DNA of 8,465 nucleotides. Source: JBGVMW01 sp045125095. Its GTDB lineage: Bacteria > Bacillota > Clostridia > Lachnospirales > Lachnospiraceae. Shown one piece after another: positions 1-5,973 of this stretch. The stretch's first letter is position 1, and each line of letters opens with the position of its first letter. The notes below the pieces were generated by a model that worked only from the letters and a program-made list of their open reading frames with translations, had not been told where the DNA came from and searched no databases. The position numbers and the translations under genes are program-made. The stretch is taken from positions 1 through 8,465 of the forward strand of contig JBGVMW010000296.1 of NCBI GenBank assembly GCA_045125095.1, read 5' to 3'.

Positions 1-108
1 GCATGAGCCTCCGGTTTGTATTATTTTGTGTGGTAACTTAATTATATCAAAACCATTGGTTTCATGCTATTTTTATGCCAGTTATTATTGAATTTTCAAG
101 GTGCATAG

Positions 109-124
109 GCACATTTTAATGTGC
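109..124. promoter_or_regulatory. Palindrome upstream of the ATC-hydrolase-like gene
   Basis: GCACATT at 109-115 and AATGTGC at 118-124 are perfect inverse complements separated by two bases. The dyad ends 36 bases before the start codon at 161. Its compact symmetry would suit a dimeric repressor site or a small hairpin in the 5' leader. TTGAATTTTCAA at 88-99 is a second, shorter dyad just upstream, and its first six bases could act as a weak -35 box, but I see no well-spaced -10 box. The rest of 1-160 contains no credible gene. The function is inference only. Confidence 0.3.
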
Positions 125-160
125 GAAGTTTGAGTTAATAATTTAAAGAGGGCATGGAAA

Positions 161-763
161 ATGAAACAATATGAAGATATTCTTGGGGATTTACTTTGTC
201 TAAATGAAAAGGTATTTCCAGAACAAAACATCAAAATAGAGGAAAAAGCTAGAATTCTGTATAAAGAATATTGTAAACAAGAAGAAGGAAAGCCAAGAGA
301 GATTACAATGCATACGGTAAAGAAAATATTTCCGTGCATTGCATTTTATAAAGCGGTAATTGAGTGTACAAATCAGCAGAAACAGGCATATTCCATTATA
401 GAGAAGTATTTTACAGAGAACTGTGAAATTTATGCTAAAAAAATACAAAGATTATGTCGTATTCCTTTTGTTTATAGAATTGTTCCGCGTATTATGGCAG
501 AGATTATACATAGAACCTTTGGGGTGAAATCTGGTTTCAGAATGATAGATCACAATACGAAAGGAAGATTATGTCATATTGATATGATTGAATGTCCATA
601 CTTTTCGATTTGTTCTACATATGGATGTCCTGAATTAACTACAGTGTTTTGCAATGCAGATGATGTGGCATATGGAAATATGCATGCAAAGCTTTCGTGG
701 GAACGAAAGAAAACGCTTGGAAGAGGTGATGATTGTTGCGATTTTATTTTAAAAATTAGGTAA
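161..763 (+). CDS. L-2-amino-thiazoline-4-carboxylic acid hydrolase family protein
   Basis: This 200-residue soluble protein resembles the ATC hydrolase family, named for an enzyme that opens the thiazoline ring of L-2-amino-thiazoline-4-carboxylate during bacterial L-cysteine formation. The recognisable part is the C-terminal third: a Cys/His-containing core around C-H-I-D-M-I-E-C-P-Y, then G-C-P-E-L-T, F-C-N-A-D-D, a Y-G motif, and the closing segment T-L-G-R-G-D-D-C-C-D-F. The many conserved cysteines and the GRG-(D/G)-CDF ending are typical of the family. The N-terminal 90 residues are helical and less conserved. The start at 161 follows GAGGG at 148-152 with 8 bases of spacing. An ATG at 154 is in another frame and stops after six codons. 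There is no signal peptide or membrane segment. Most clostridial members have no tested activity and several sit beside regulators, so the true substrate here is unknown. Family assignment is fairly sure; the reaction is not. Confidence 0.75.
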   Translation: MKQYEDILGDLLCLNEKVFPEQNIKIEEKARILYKEYCKQEEGKPREITMHTVKKIFPCIAFYKAVIECTNQQKQAYSIIEKYFTENCEIYAKKIQRLCRIPFVYRIVPRIMAEIIHRTFGVKSGFRMIDHNTKGRLCHIDMIECPYFSICSTYGCPELTTVFCNADDVAYGNMHAKLSWERKKTLGRGDDCCDFILKIR

Positions 764-786
764 CTGTTCATGGTTCTGAACAGTTA
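761..786 (+). terminator. Perfect 10-bp inverted repeat at the end of the ATC-hydrolase-like gene
   Basis: TAACTGTTCA (761-770) and TGAACAGTTA (777-786) are perfect inverse complements around a 6-base loop, TGGTTC. The left arm includes the TAA stop codon of the preceding gene. The position suits a 3' hairpin that stabilises the mRNA or weakly terminates transcription, but the following bases (CAAAATTAGG) have no T run, so it is not a standard intrinsic terminator. TGTTC-N8-GAACA would also suit a regulator binding upstream of the next gene at 825. Which role applies cannot be told from sequence. Confidence 0.45.
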
Positions 787-824
787 CAAAATTAGGAATA
801 ATTAATGTATGGAGGAAAAAGTTA

Positions 825-2165
825 ATGGCATTTTGGTCCAGGTTATTCAGAAAAGAGAAAAAGAGTGATTTAGAACTTTATATGGAGCAAAGAAAAAGGG
901 GAATTGATACATACGAAGGTGAAATAGAGGAAGTTTTGAAACAGCAAGAGAATGCATCTTCAATAACAAGTGGGTCTTGGCGGGATGAGCCGTTATTACA
1001 AGGAGATTTGTCTGAAATTCCCGAGCAATATTATTTTTGGAAAGATGATCATACCTATCTGTTTCTTGATTATTTTCATGAAGGAATTTTTTATTCTGGA
1101 GATTTACCTGACGAGGAAGAGATAGGACTATTATATTTATTCTTTCAGGATCCGGAAAGAACAGTAGAGTTATGGTATCAGAAAATTACAGAACAAAAGA
1201 AAGAGGCTGGAAAAGGGTATTCTTCTAAGGCTGTTATAATGTGGGAAATCGATCACGTATTACAGACTGTCTGCGCATTTGGATTGCAAGGGTGTGATAG
1301 GTATATAATGGCAATTGCAAAGAAGAGAGACATTCTGGACTATTGGTTTTGTACAGAAGAAATATATTATAGCAGTATGCTCAAATTTGTAGAAAAGTTG
1401 TTTTTTTTAAGAGAAGAAAACCTTGGTACAGAGTTATTGATAAAGCTTCTTGAAAAGAAAAACTTTAATCAGACGGAGCTGAGAGAGGATTTTTTGCATA
1501 TGTATTGCAAAATGAGAAGAATAATACCGGAACGTGTAGAACAAATGAGAAAAAACTTGCAACAGAAGCTGGTGCAAGCCGGATATCAGGATTTGGTTCA
1601 ACAATTGCGGCAAAAGGATCAAGAAATTTTAACAAATCCTTATATAAATGTATATGAGATGGCAGAAGCGTTTTTTGAAAATCCAGAGGAGACTTTGGAA
1701 AGCTGGTTAGATATATTAAGAGATCATGAAGAGGAAATGAAGGATGAACTGGAACATTTGTCATTAAATGACCAAAATAGTATTGGAAAACAATTAACAG
1801 AGTATGTGTTAGAAGCCATTGGAACGATTGGAAGATATCGATTCGCAGGTGTTCCAAAATGTCTTGGAGAAAATGAAGAGTGGTGTCATTATTTAATCTA
1901 TTCCGGATGTGGTGAAAATTTAAATGAGTATCTTATTACAATGTTTAACTCAAATTATGTGGAAATGGTAGAACGTATTTTGGAACTGCTAAAACCGATT
2001 GGAAGTAAAGAAAAAGATAATTGGAATTATTTTTGTACGATGCTTGGTGTGTATTCCTGTCAAATGTTTGAAAAGTGGGATATGCCTGAAAAAGAAGATG
2101 AGTTTACGGAGTTTGCTGATGATTTTACCGATCGTTGGTTAGTGAATTCTAGCGAAGACGAATAG
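825..2165 (+). CDS. Uncharacterised acidic cytoplasmic protein
   Basis: I do not recognise this 446-residue protein. It starts at 825 after a strong GGAGG (811-815) with 9 bases of spacing. It has no signal peptide or clear membrane segment. The first 14 residues (MAFWSRLFRKEKKS) are aromatic and basic and could form a membrane-touching amphipathic helix. The remainder is strongly acidic and looks mostly helical, with charged coiled-coil-like stretches around residues 225-275 and 290-320 and an acidic tail ending in SSEDE. No nucleotide-binding, metal-binding or DNA-binding motif is visible. It lies 20 bases before a multi-pass membrane protein on the same strand, so the two are probably co-transcribed. 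A peripheral partner of that membrane protein is a reasonable guess, based only on the basic-aromatic N terminus and gene order. Confidence 0.8.
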   Translation: MAFWSRLFRKEKKSDLELYMEQRKRGIDTYEGEIEEVLKQQENASSITSGSWRDEPLLQGDLSEIPEQYYFWKDDHTYLFLDYFHEGIFYSGDLPDEEEIGLLYLFFQDPERTVELWYQKITEQKKEAGKGYSSKAVIMWEIDHVLQTVCAFGLQGCDRYIMAIAKKRDILDYWFCTEEIYYSSMLKFVEKLFFLREENLGTELLIKLLEKKNFNQTELREDFLHMYCKMRRIIPERVEQMRKNLQQKLVQAGYQDLVQQLRQKDQEILTNPYINVYEMAEAFFENPEETLESWLDILRDHEEEMKDELEHLSLNDQNSIGKQLTEYVLEAIGTIGRYRFAGVPKCLGENEEWCHYLIYSGCGENLNEYLITMFNSNYVEMVERILELLKPIGSKEKDNWNYFCTMLGVYSCQMFEKWDMPEKEDEFTEFADDFTDRWLVNSSEDE

Positions 2166-2185
2166 CAGTATCAAAAAATGAGGAG

Positions 2186-3382
2186 ATGACAAGTGTTATT
2201 ATGCTATTTGGAAAGTACTTTAGACGGGAAATCTTTACATATTGGTTTCTGGTTTTGTTACCGTTGATTTTGGTTACAGAATTATGGTTGTATTTTTGGG
2301 AAACACATAAACTGTATGGGGAAATATTAGAGATTTTCTGTATTCTTCTTTGGCCGATTTCGTTTTCAATCAGTGCAACTTTAGCTCTGATACAGATGAT
2401 TTCTTGTTATATACTTTTTTTTCGCTGTAGAAAATTATCATCAGAACAAAGAACCGGCCTTCGGGATGCTGCACGAAGTCAGAAGAAAACAGGGAGGATA
2501 TTACAATCAGAAGAGGTAATTTTGTATTATGGTATGTTTTCTAAAAAAGTGTTATTAAAATGTGATATTGTTTCTATGCGAAGTAATAAAACGACAAATC
2601 ATGTACATGTGCGTGGAGGAGCTTTTGATTTGGAATTTAATTCTATAGTATTTCAATTAAAATCTGGGAGAAGTGTAGAGTTCCTGTGCAATAATAAGAT
2701 CATGGATGGATATGAAGGGGAGCTTCCTTGGAAGAGTATAAGAACAGTCGTGTTATTAGGTGTGGCATTGCTTGTTATGGGATGCTATCCCCTTCTTATT
2801 AAGATGCTTTGTGTAGAAAAAAATATAATCGAAAGCGTATTGTTTTATATAAAATATGACTGGATATTCTGTTCTGTATCGGTTGTATTTATAGTGGCTT
2901 TTGGTATTTATTTGCTTCGGATAAAGAAAAAGTGTTTGAATGCGGGGGATAAAAGAGGGATAACGACTTCTCCATCCTTATTATTATGGATCGTACCTAT
3001 TTTAGTTCTTTTTTGTTATATTATTATTTATGACAAGTATGAAGCTTCCAAGTTAGCAAGCGCTGATTTGGAATCGTATAGAGAAGGAGATTATGAAGAA
3101 ACGATAGTGCACATACAAGAGGTTAGCGAAAAAGTAATGCAAACTGAGGAAGATAATATTAGATATTATGTTAATAAGTATTTAGATTCCCAGTGGGTAC
3201 CGTATATATGCATAGCGTGTGAGGAAGAAGTGGGGGCGTTTGAAAACTTTTATTTCTTAATAGGAGATAAAAGTAAATGCAAGGAAGGACAGACGTATTG
3301 CATACGGTATTTGGAATCCACTAAGATAATAGTAGAATTAGAAAAGATGGAAACGGGTAATAATAATTTTAAAAATGGTTGA
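2186..3382 (+). CDS. Uncharacterised multi-pass membrane protein with a PH-like segment
   Basis: This 398-residue membrane protein matches no family I can name. Approximate layout: membrane segments at residues 17-38 and 49-79, a beta-rich soluble segment at about 95-165, membrane segments at 185-207, 225-245 and 265-282, then an outer C-terminal region of about 110 residues. The segment from E-E-V-I-L-Y-Y-G-M-F to the G-R-S-V-E-F-L strand resembles the alternating-strand pattern of bacterial PH-like domains; this is inference. The C-terminal region ends in a G-Q-T-Y-C-I-R-Y-L-E-S-T-K strand pattern suggesting a small beta domain outside the membrane. The start is uncertain. ATG at 2186 directly abuts AGGAG (2181-2185), giving no spacing, while the in-frame ATG at 2201 has 15 bases; neither is ideal. 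The gene lies 20 bases after the unknown soluble gene, and its stop codon overlaps the -35 box of the blaI-like promoter. Confidence 0.8.
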   Translation: MTSVIMLFGKYFRREIFTYWFLVLLPLILVTELWLYFWETHKLYGEILEIFCILLWPISFSISATLALIQMISCYILFFRCRKLSSEQRTGLRDAARSQKKTGRILQSEEVILYYGMFSKKVLLKCDIVSMRSNKTTNHVHVRGGAFDLEFNSIVFQLKSGRSVEFLCNNKIMDGYEGELPWKSIRTVVLLGVALLVMGCYPLLIKMLCVEKNIIESVLFYIKYDWIFCSVSVVFIVAFGIYLLRIKKKCLNAGDKRGITTSPSLLLWIVPILVLFCYIIIYDKYEASKLASADLESYREGDYEETIVHIQEVSEKVMQTEEDNIRYYVNKYLDSQWVPYICIACEEEVGAFENFYFLIGDKSKCKEGQTYCIRYLESTKIIVELEKMETGNNNFKNG

Positions 3383-3407
3383 CTTGTGCAACACATTATG
3401 TTATTCT
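3379..3407 (+). promoter_or_regulatory. Sigma-A-like promoter of the BlaI-M56 operon
   Basis: TTGACT at 3379-3384 and TATTCT at 3402-3407 are separated by exactly 17 bases, matching the -35/-10 pattern of the housekeeping sigma factor at 5 of 6 and 4 of 6 positions. The -35 box overlaps the TGA stop of the preceding membrane gene (3380-3382). The predicted transcription start, near 3413-3415, falls at the left edge of a dyad (3412-3439), the layout expected for a promoter under repressor control. The operon should therefore be transcribed separately from the upstream pair, though read-through is possible. Confidence 0.55.
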
Positions 3408-3411
3408 TGAG

Positions 3412-3439
3412 AAAAAGGTTTACATGAGTCAACCTTTTT
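3412..3439. promoter_or_regulatory. Dyad over the operon start: candidate BlaI-family operator
   Basis: AAAAAGGTTTAC at 3412-3423 and GTCAACCTTTTT at 3428-3439 form 12-base arms with one mismatch around ATGA. The centre lies about 10 bases after the predicted transcription start, so a bound dimer would block initiation or early elongation. BlaI, MecI and CopY repressors bind short dyads of this kind, typically in their own promoters, and a BlaI-type gene starts 33 bases downstream. The alternative is a weak bidirectional terminator for the preceding gene, since the arms are A- and T-rich and the right one ends in five Ts, although the stem has few GC pairs. Both readings may be true. Confidence 0.45.
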
Positions 3440-3472
3440 GCGCGCAAAAATTTTTGGAGAATGGAGGGTAAC

Positions 3473-3859
3473 ATGGGAAAAGAAAATATTATTTTACAAC
3501 AGAGTGAATGGATTATTATGGAAAAGTTGTGGGAGGAACATCCAAGAACCATTATGCAATTATACCATGTACTAAAGGAGGATCCCGGCTGGAGCAAAAG
3601 TACGGTAAATACTTTGCTTGGAAGAATGGTGGACAAAGAGATTATTTATTATGAGCAAGGGACAAAGGCAAAGCAATACTATCCTAATGTTAGTCGGGAT
3701 GATGCAGCGCTGGCAGAAACGGAAAGTCTGATTGAACGTGTTTATCAGGGATCTGTGAGCATGATGATGAATACTTTGGTGAAGAAAAAGGATTTTAGTA
3801 AGGAAGAGATTACCGAACTATATGATATTTTAAAGGGATTGGAGGATGACAATGATTGA
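3473..3859 (+). CDS. BlaI/MecI/CopY-family transcriptional repressor
   Basis: This 128-residue winged-helix repressor belongs to the BlaI/MecI/CopY (penicillinase repressor) family. Residues about 8-73 carry the winged helix: the opening S-E-W-I-I-M-E-K-L-W helix, a recognition helix around S-T-V-N-T-L-L-G-R-M-V, and a wing ending in Y-Y-P-N-V. The C-terminal half is the helical dimerisation tail ending in E-E-I-T-E-L-Y-D-I-L. In studied family members the membrane protease triggers cleavage in this tail near an Asn-Phe bond at about residue 101; here Asn100-Thr101 sits at the equivalent place, so the exact bond may differ. I chose ATG 3473 because GGAGG at 3463-3467 precedes it by 5 bases. 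ATG 3461, four codons earlier, would put that ribosome binding site inside the gene. The gene overlaps the M56 gene by 8 bases, indicating translational coupling. It probably represses its own operon through the dyad at 3412-3439; other targets are unknown. Confidence 0.92.
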   Translation: MGKENIILQQSEWIIMEKLWEEHPRTIMQLYHVLKEDPGWSKSTVNTLLGRMVDKEIIYYEQGTKAKQYYPNVSRDDAALAETESLIERVYQGSVSMMMNTLVKKKDFSKEEITELYDILKGLEDDND

Positions 3860-5819
3860 GCATTTGATTACTTCTACGGTGTTAATGCTATGCATTTTGT
3901 TGATAAGAATGCTGTTTGGAAATCGAATGAGCCAGCGGCTAAAGTATGGATTGTGGATTTTGGTGGCAGTAAAATTATTGGTTCCTTTGCCGCTGTATGA
4001 AACAGATTTTAGCATTATGAATGTGGTACAGTTTGTGGAAAATCATATAGGAAACGAGAAGTCTGTGAAGCCTGCAACGGAAGCTGTTTCTGCACAGAAT
4101 GAGGAAAGAAAGACAACTTCGGATGGACTGAATTCGGAATTTGAGCAACATGGTATGCAAAAATCGGATACAGAAAATATAAACGATACAGATACGGAGA
4201 ATGCTGTCAAAAAGCAATCGGAACTGGAACAGAGAGAGGTTGCAGATACCGCGAATGCAGAGCATGTTTTAGAGGAAACAGAGGAAAAGGCGTCTATCCC
4301 TTTCAAAACCTTATGTGTGTATATTTGGCTGGCGGGAGTTATTTTATTTGTTAGTATTTTTCTCATGAGTAATATAAGGTTTTATCTCCGATTAAGGAAA
4401 GATAGAAAGCAAACCAGCAATTATCCATGTAAATTGAAAATATATGAGACGCATTGTGTAGATACACCATGTCTGTTTGGAATGATAAAGCCTGCGATCT
4501 ACCTGCCGACTGGTCTTTTGTTAGGGGAAGAGAATATGCATCATATCATGACCCATGAATTGACCCATTACAAACATAAAGACCATATCTGGGCATATAT
4601 CAGATGTTTGTGTGTTGTGATTTACTGGTATCATCCTTTGATTTGGCTGTCAGCATTTTTATCCATCAAGGATAGTGAACTTGCCTGTGACGAAGGGGCC
4701 GTGAAATGTTTAGGGGAAGAAAATAGAAAGGCATACGGTGTTACTTTGATAGAAATGGCGTCTGGGTATTCTGTTGTTTCCAATCATTTGGTATGTTCTA
4801 CAAGTATTATGGGAGGGAAAAAAGAGATGAAAAAGAGAATTGAAATGTTGGTAAAGAAACCAAAAATGTTAGTAAGTACATTTGCAGTATTTCTTGTTTT
4901 TGTAATCGGGGTGACGGGTTGCACCTTCAGCAGTGCAAAAAACGAAGAAGAAATAGAAACAGAAATAGAAACAAAAGCTGATGCAACTGCGACAGAAACG
5001 AAGGAAAAGGATGAAACAGAGGAGCCGGAAGTTATAGATCAGACAGAAAAGACAGAAGAAACGTCGCAGAAACCCCCTATTGTTGAATCATTGGTAACTA
5101 AAATAGAGGATATACCAGAAGGTGCATACTGTTTATGGTTTTTCCCGGATGAGTTATGCTTTCAGAAAAATTTTGTGGATGGAGTAAATAATATGGATGG
5201 AGTGTATTATGTACCAGATGAGAATAAGCAGAAAAAAATCAGGGAGATTTTGTCTGATTCGGAGGAAAAAAAGAGAGTATCTTCGGAAGCTGAATATTAC
5301 TTGATATATAAGACAGATAAAGAAAATTTTACGAGAATTGGTGCAGATATGCAATGTGATATAGATGATGAAAATGTACATACACATACGAGCATGGTTA
5401 ATCCGAAATTACATAAATTTTTGTCAAAAATATTAAAGGATGAATTTCAGTACGAACCAATAGAAATAGCAACTATAAAGAACATAGAATCTGCAACTTT
5501 AGATTATGTACATCCAATGACTAAAAAGCAATACAGCCAAACAATTAAAGAGAAAGAAATTTTGGATAGATTTGGGGACTGGTTCTCTCATGCCAAAGCA
5601 TGTTATAGTGGTGATCGGCCATGTTTTAATGGCTTATTAACCTTGAAACTAAAGAGTGGTAAAGTCATCAAGCTAACCATGGCCAGCACGGGAGTTACGT
5701 ATTTTTCAGTAAAAGGGGGACTTTATGACTATGAACCTAAAAACAAACCGGAAGGATTTGATGAGTACGCTGTGTTTGAATGTTTTGATGAAATTCCATA
5801 TTACAACTACTCAGAGTAG
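3852..5819 (+). CDS. M56-family (BlaR1-type) membrane metalloprotease and sensor
   Basis: This 655-residue membrane protease is the expected partner of the preceding repressor. Membrane segments lie at about residues 4-22, 31-50, 153-174 and 337-354. The M56 zinc site is intact: H235-E236-L-T-H239, with E276 in the later S-E-L-A-C-D-E motif as the likely third ligand 37 residues on. A hydrophilic Glu/Asp/Lys/Asn-rich insert of about 85 residues separates segments 2 and 3. The last segment ends in V-T-G-C (Cys357), which resembles a lipobox at an internal position, followed by a Glu/Thr-rich spacer and an outer region of about 250 residues. That region shows no S-x-x-K or other penicillin-binding signature, so the ligand is probably not a beta-lactam. 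The start at 3852 has GGAGG (3841-3845) at 6 bases; the in-frame ATG at 3846 has none. Upon sensing, the protein is expected to cause cleavage of the repressor; this is family knowledge, not shown here. Confidence 0.88.
   Translation: MIEHLITSTVLMLCILLIRMLFGNRMSQRLKYGLWILVAVKLLVPLPLYETDFSIMNVVQFVENHIGNEKSVKPATEAVSAQNEERKTTSDGLNSEFEQHGMQKSDTENINDTDTENAVKKQSELEQREVADTANAEHVLEETEEKASIPFKTLCVYIWLAGVILFVSIFLMSNIRFYLRLRKDRKQTSNYPCKLKIYETHCVDTPCLFGMIKPAIYLPTGLLLGEENMHHIMTHELTHYKHKDHIWAYIRCLCVVIYWYHPLIWLSAFLSIKDSELACDEGAVKCLGEENRKAYGVTLIEMASGYSVVSNHLVCSTSIMGGKKEMKKRIEMLVKKPKMLVSTFAVFLVFVIGVTGCTFSSAKNEEEIETEIETKADATATETKEKDETEEPEVIDQTEKTEETSQKPPIVESLVTKIEDIPEGAYCLWFFPDELCFQKNFVDGVNNMDGVYYVPDENKQKKIREILSDSEEKKRVSSEAEYYLIYKTDKENFTRIGADMQCDIDDENVHTHTSMVNPKLHKFLSKILKDEFQYEPIEIATIKNIESATLDYVHPMTKKQYSQTIKEKEILDRFGDWFSHAKACYSGDRPCFNGLLTLKLKSGKVIKLTMASTGVTYFSVKGGLYDYEPKNKPEGFDEYAVFECFDEIPYYNYSE
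4950..4973 (+). repeat. Tandem 12-bp repeat in the protease spacer
   Basis: GAAATAGAAACA occurs twice in direct succession (4950-4961 and 4962-4973), encoding the repeated Glu-Ile-Glu-Thr unit in the acidic spacer after Cys357. The copy number is a multiple of three bases, so expansion or contraction would change only spacer length and keep the frame. Confidence 0.8.
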
Positions 5820-5874
5820 AATCTGAATGTAAAGTGAAAAAGATGAAGATGAGAAAGCTTCCTGTATACTATAA

Positions 5875-5895
5875 ATAGTTAAGGAACTTGACTAT
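5875..5895. repeat. Hairpin at the left edge of the insertion sequence
   Basis: ATAGTTAAG (5875-5883) pairs with CTTGACTAT (5887-5895) over 9 positions, one of them G-U, around the loop GAA. The right arm contains the candidate boundary repeat TTGACTAT. The hairpin follows the M56 gene by 55 bases but has no T tract, so termination is doubtful. It is better explained as the palindromic target into which the element inserted. Confidence 0.5.
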
Positions 5896-5916
5896 AAAAA
5901 ATACCTCAAGTAAATT
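5888..5916 (+). promoter_or_regulatory. Candidate transposase promoter at the element edge
   Basis: TTGACT (5888-5893) is followed after 17 bases by TAAATT (5911-5916), a 5 of 6 and 4 of 6 match to a housekeeping promoter. The -35 box lies in the putative shared core and would also be present at a circularised end-to-end junction. Initiation near 5923 would give a transcript lacking the left arm of the hairpin at 5901-5968. Confidence 0.35.
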
Positions 5917-5968
5917 TAGATTATTACTGACCGGCAAGTTGGTAAAATCTAAAGAATACATGAGGTAT
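5901..5968 (+). promoter_or_regulatory. Long hairpin hiding the transposase ribosome binding site
   Basis: Three successive pairings build one 68-base hairpin: ATACCTCA (5901-5908) with TGAGGTAT (5961-5968), TTTAGATT (5915-5922) with AATCTAAA (5946-5953), and TTACTGAC (5924-5931) with GTTGGTAA (5938-5945, two G-U pairs). The outer right arm contains GAGG (5962-5965), the only ribosome binding site for the transposase, 8 bases before its ATG. RNA transcribed through the whole element would therefore fold the site away. RNA starting inside the hairpin, as predicted from the promoter at 5888-5916, would leave it open. The pairings are plain in the sequence; the regulatory meaning is inferred by analogy with read-through protection in other insertion sequences. 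Confidence 0.6.
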
Positions 5969-5973
5969 CTAAA

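Noticed and set aside
3250..3636. Minus-strand open frame of about 128 codons across the BlaI promoter region.
   Set aside because: It overlaps two well-supported plus-strand genes and the promoter between them, has no supporting ribosome binding site that I could see, and its product has no recognisable features.
3852..5819. Naming the protease blaR1 or mecR1 as a beta-lactam sensor.
   Set aside because: The C-terminal region has no penicillin-binding signature and no beta-lactamase gene is nearby, so the specific symbol would overstate function.
5852..5860. AGAAAGCTT, a 9-base direct repeat of 7652-7660, as an element boundary.
   Set aside because: The second copy lies well inside the hairpin-rich right end, and the surrounding bases do not continue the match. 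It is built around the common palindrome AAGCTT and probably arises by chance.
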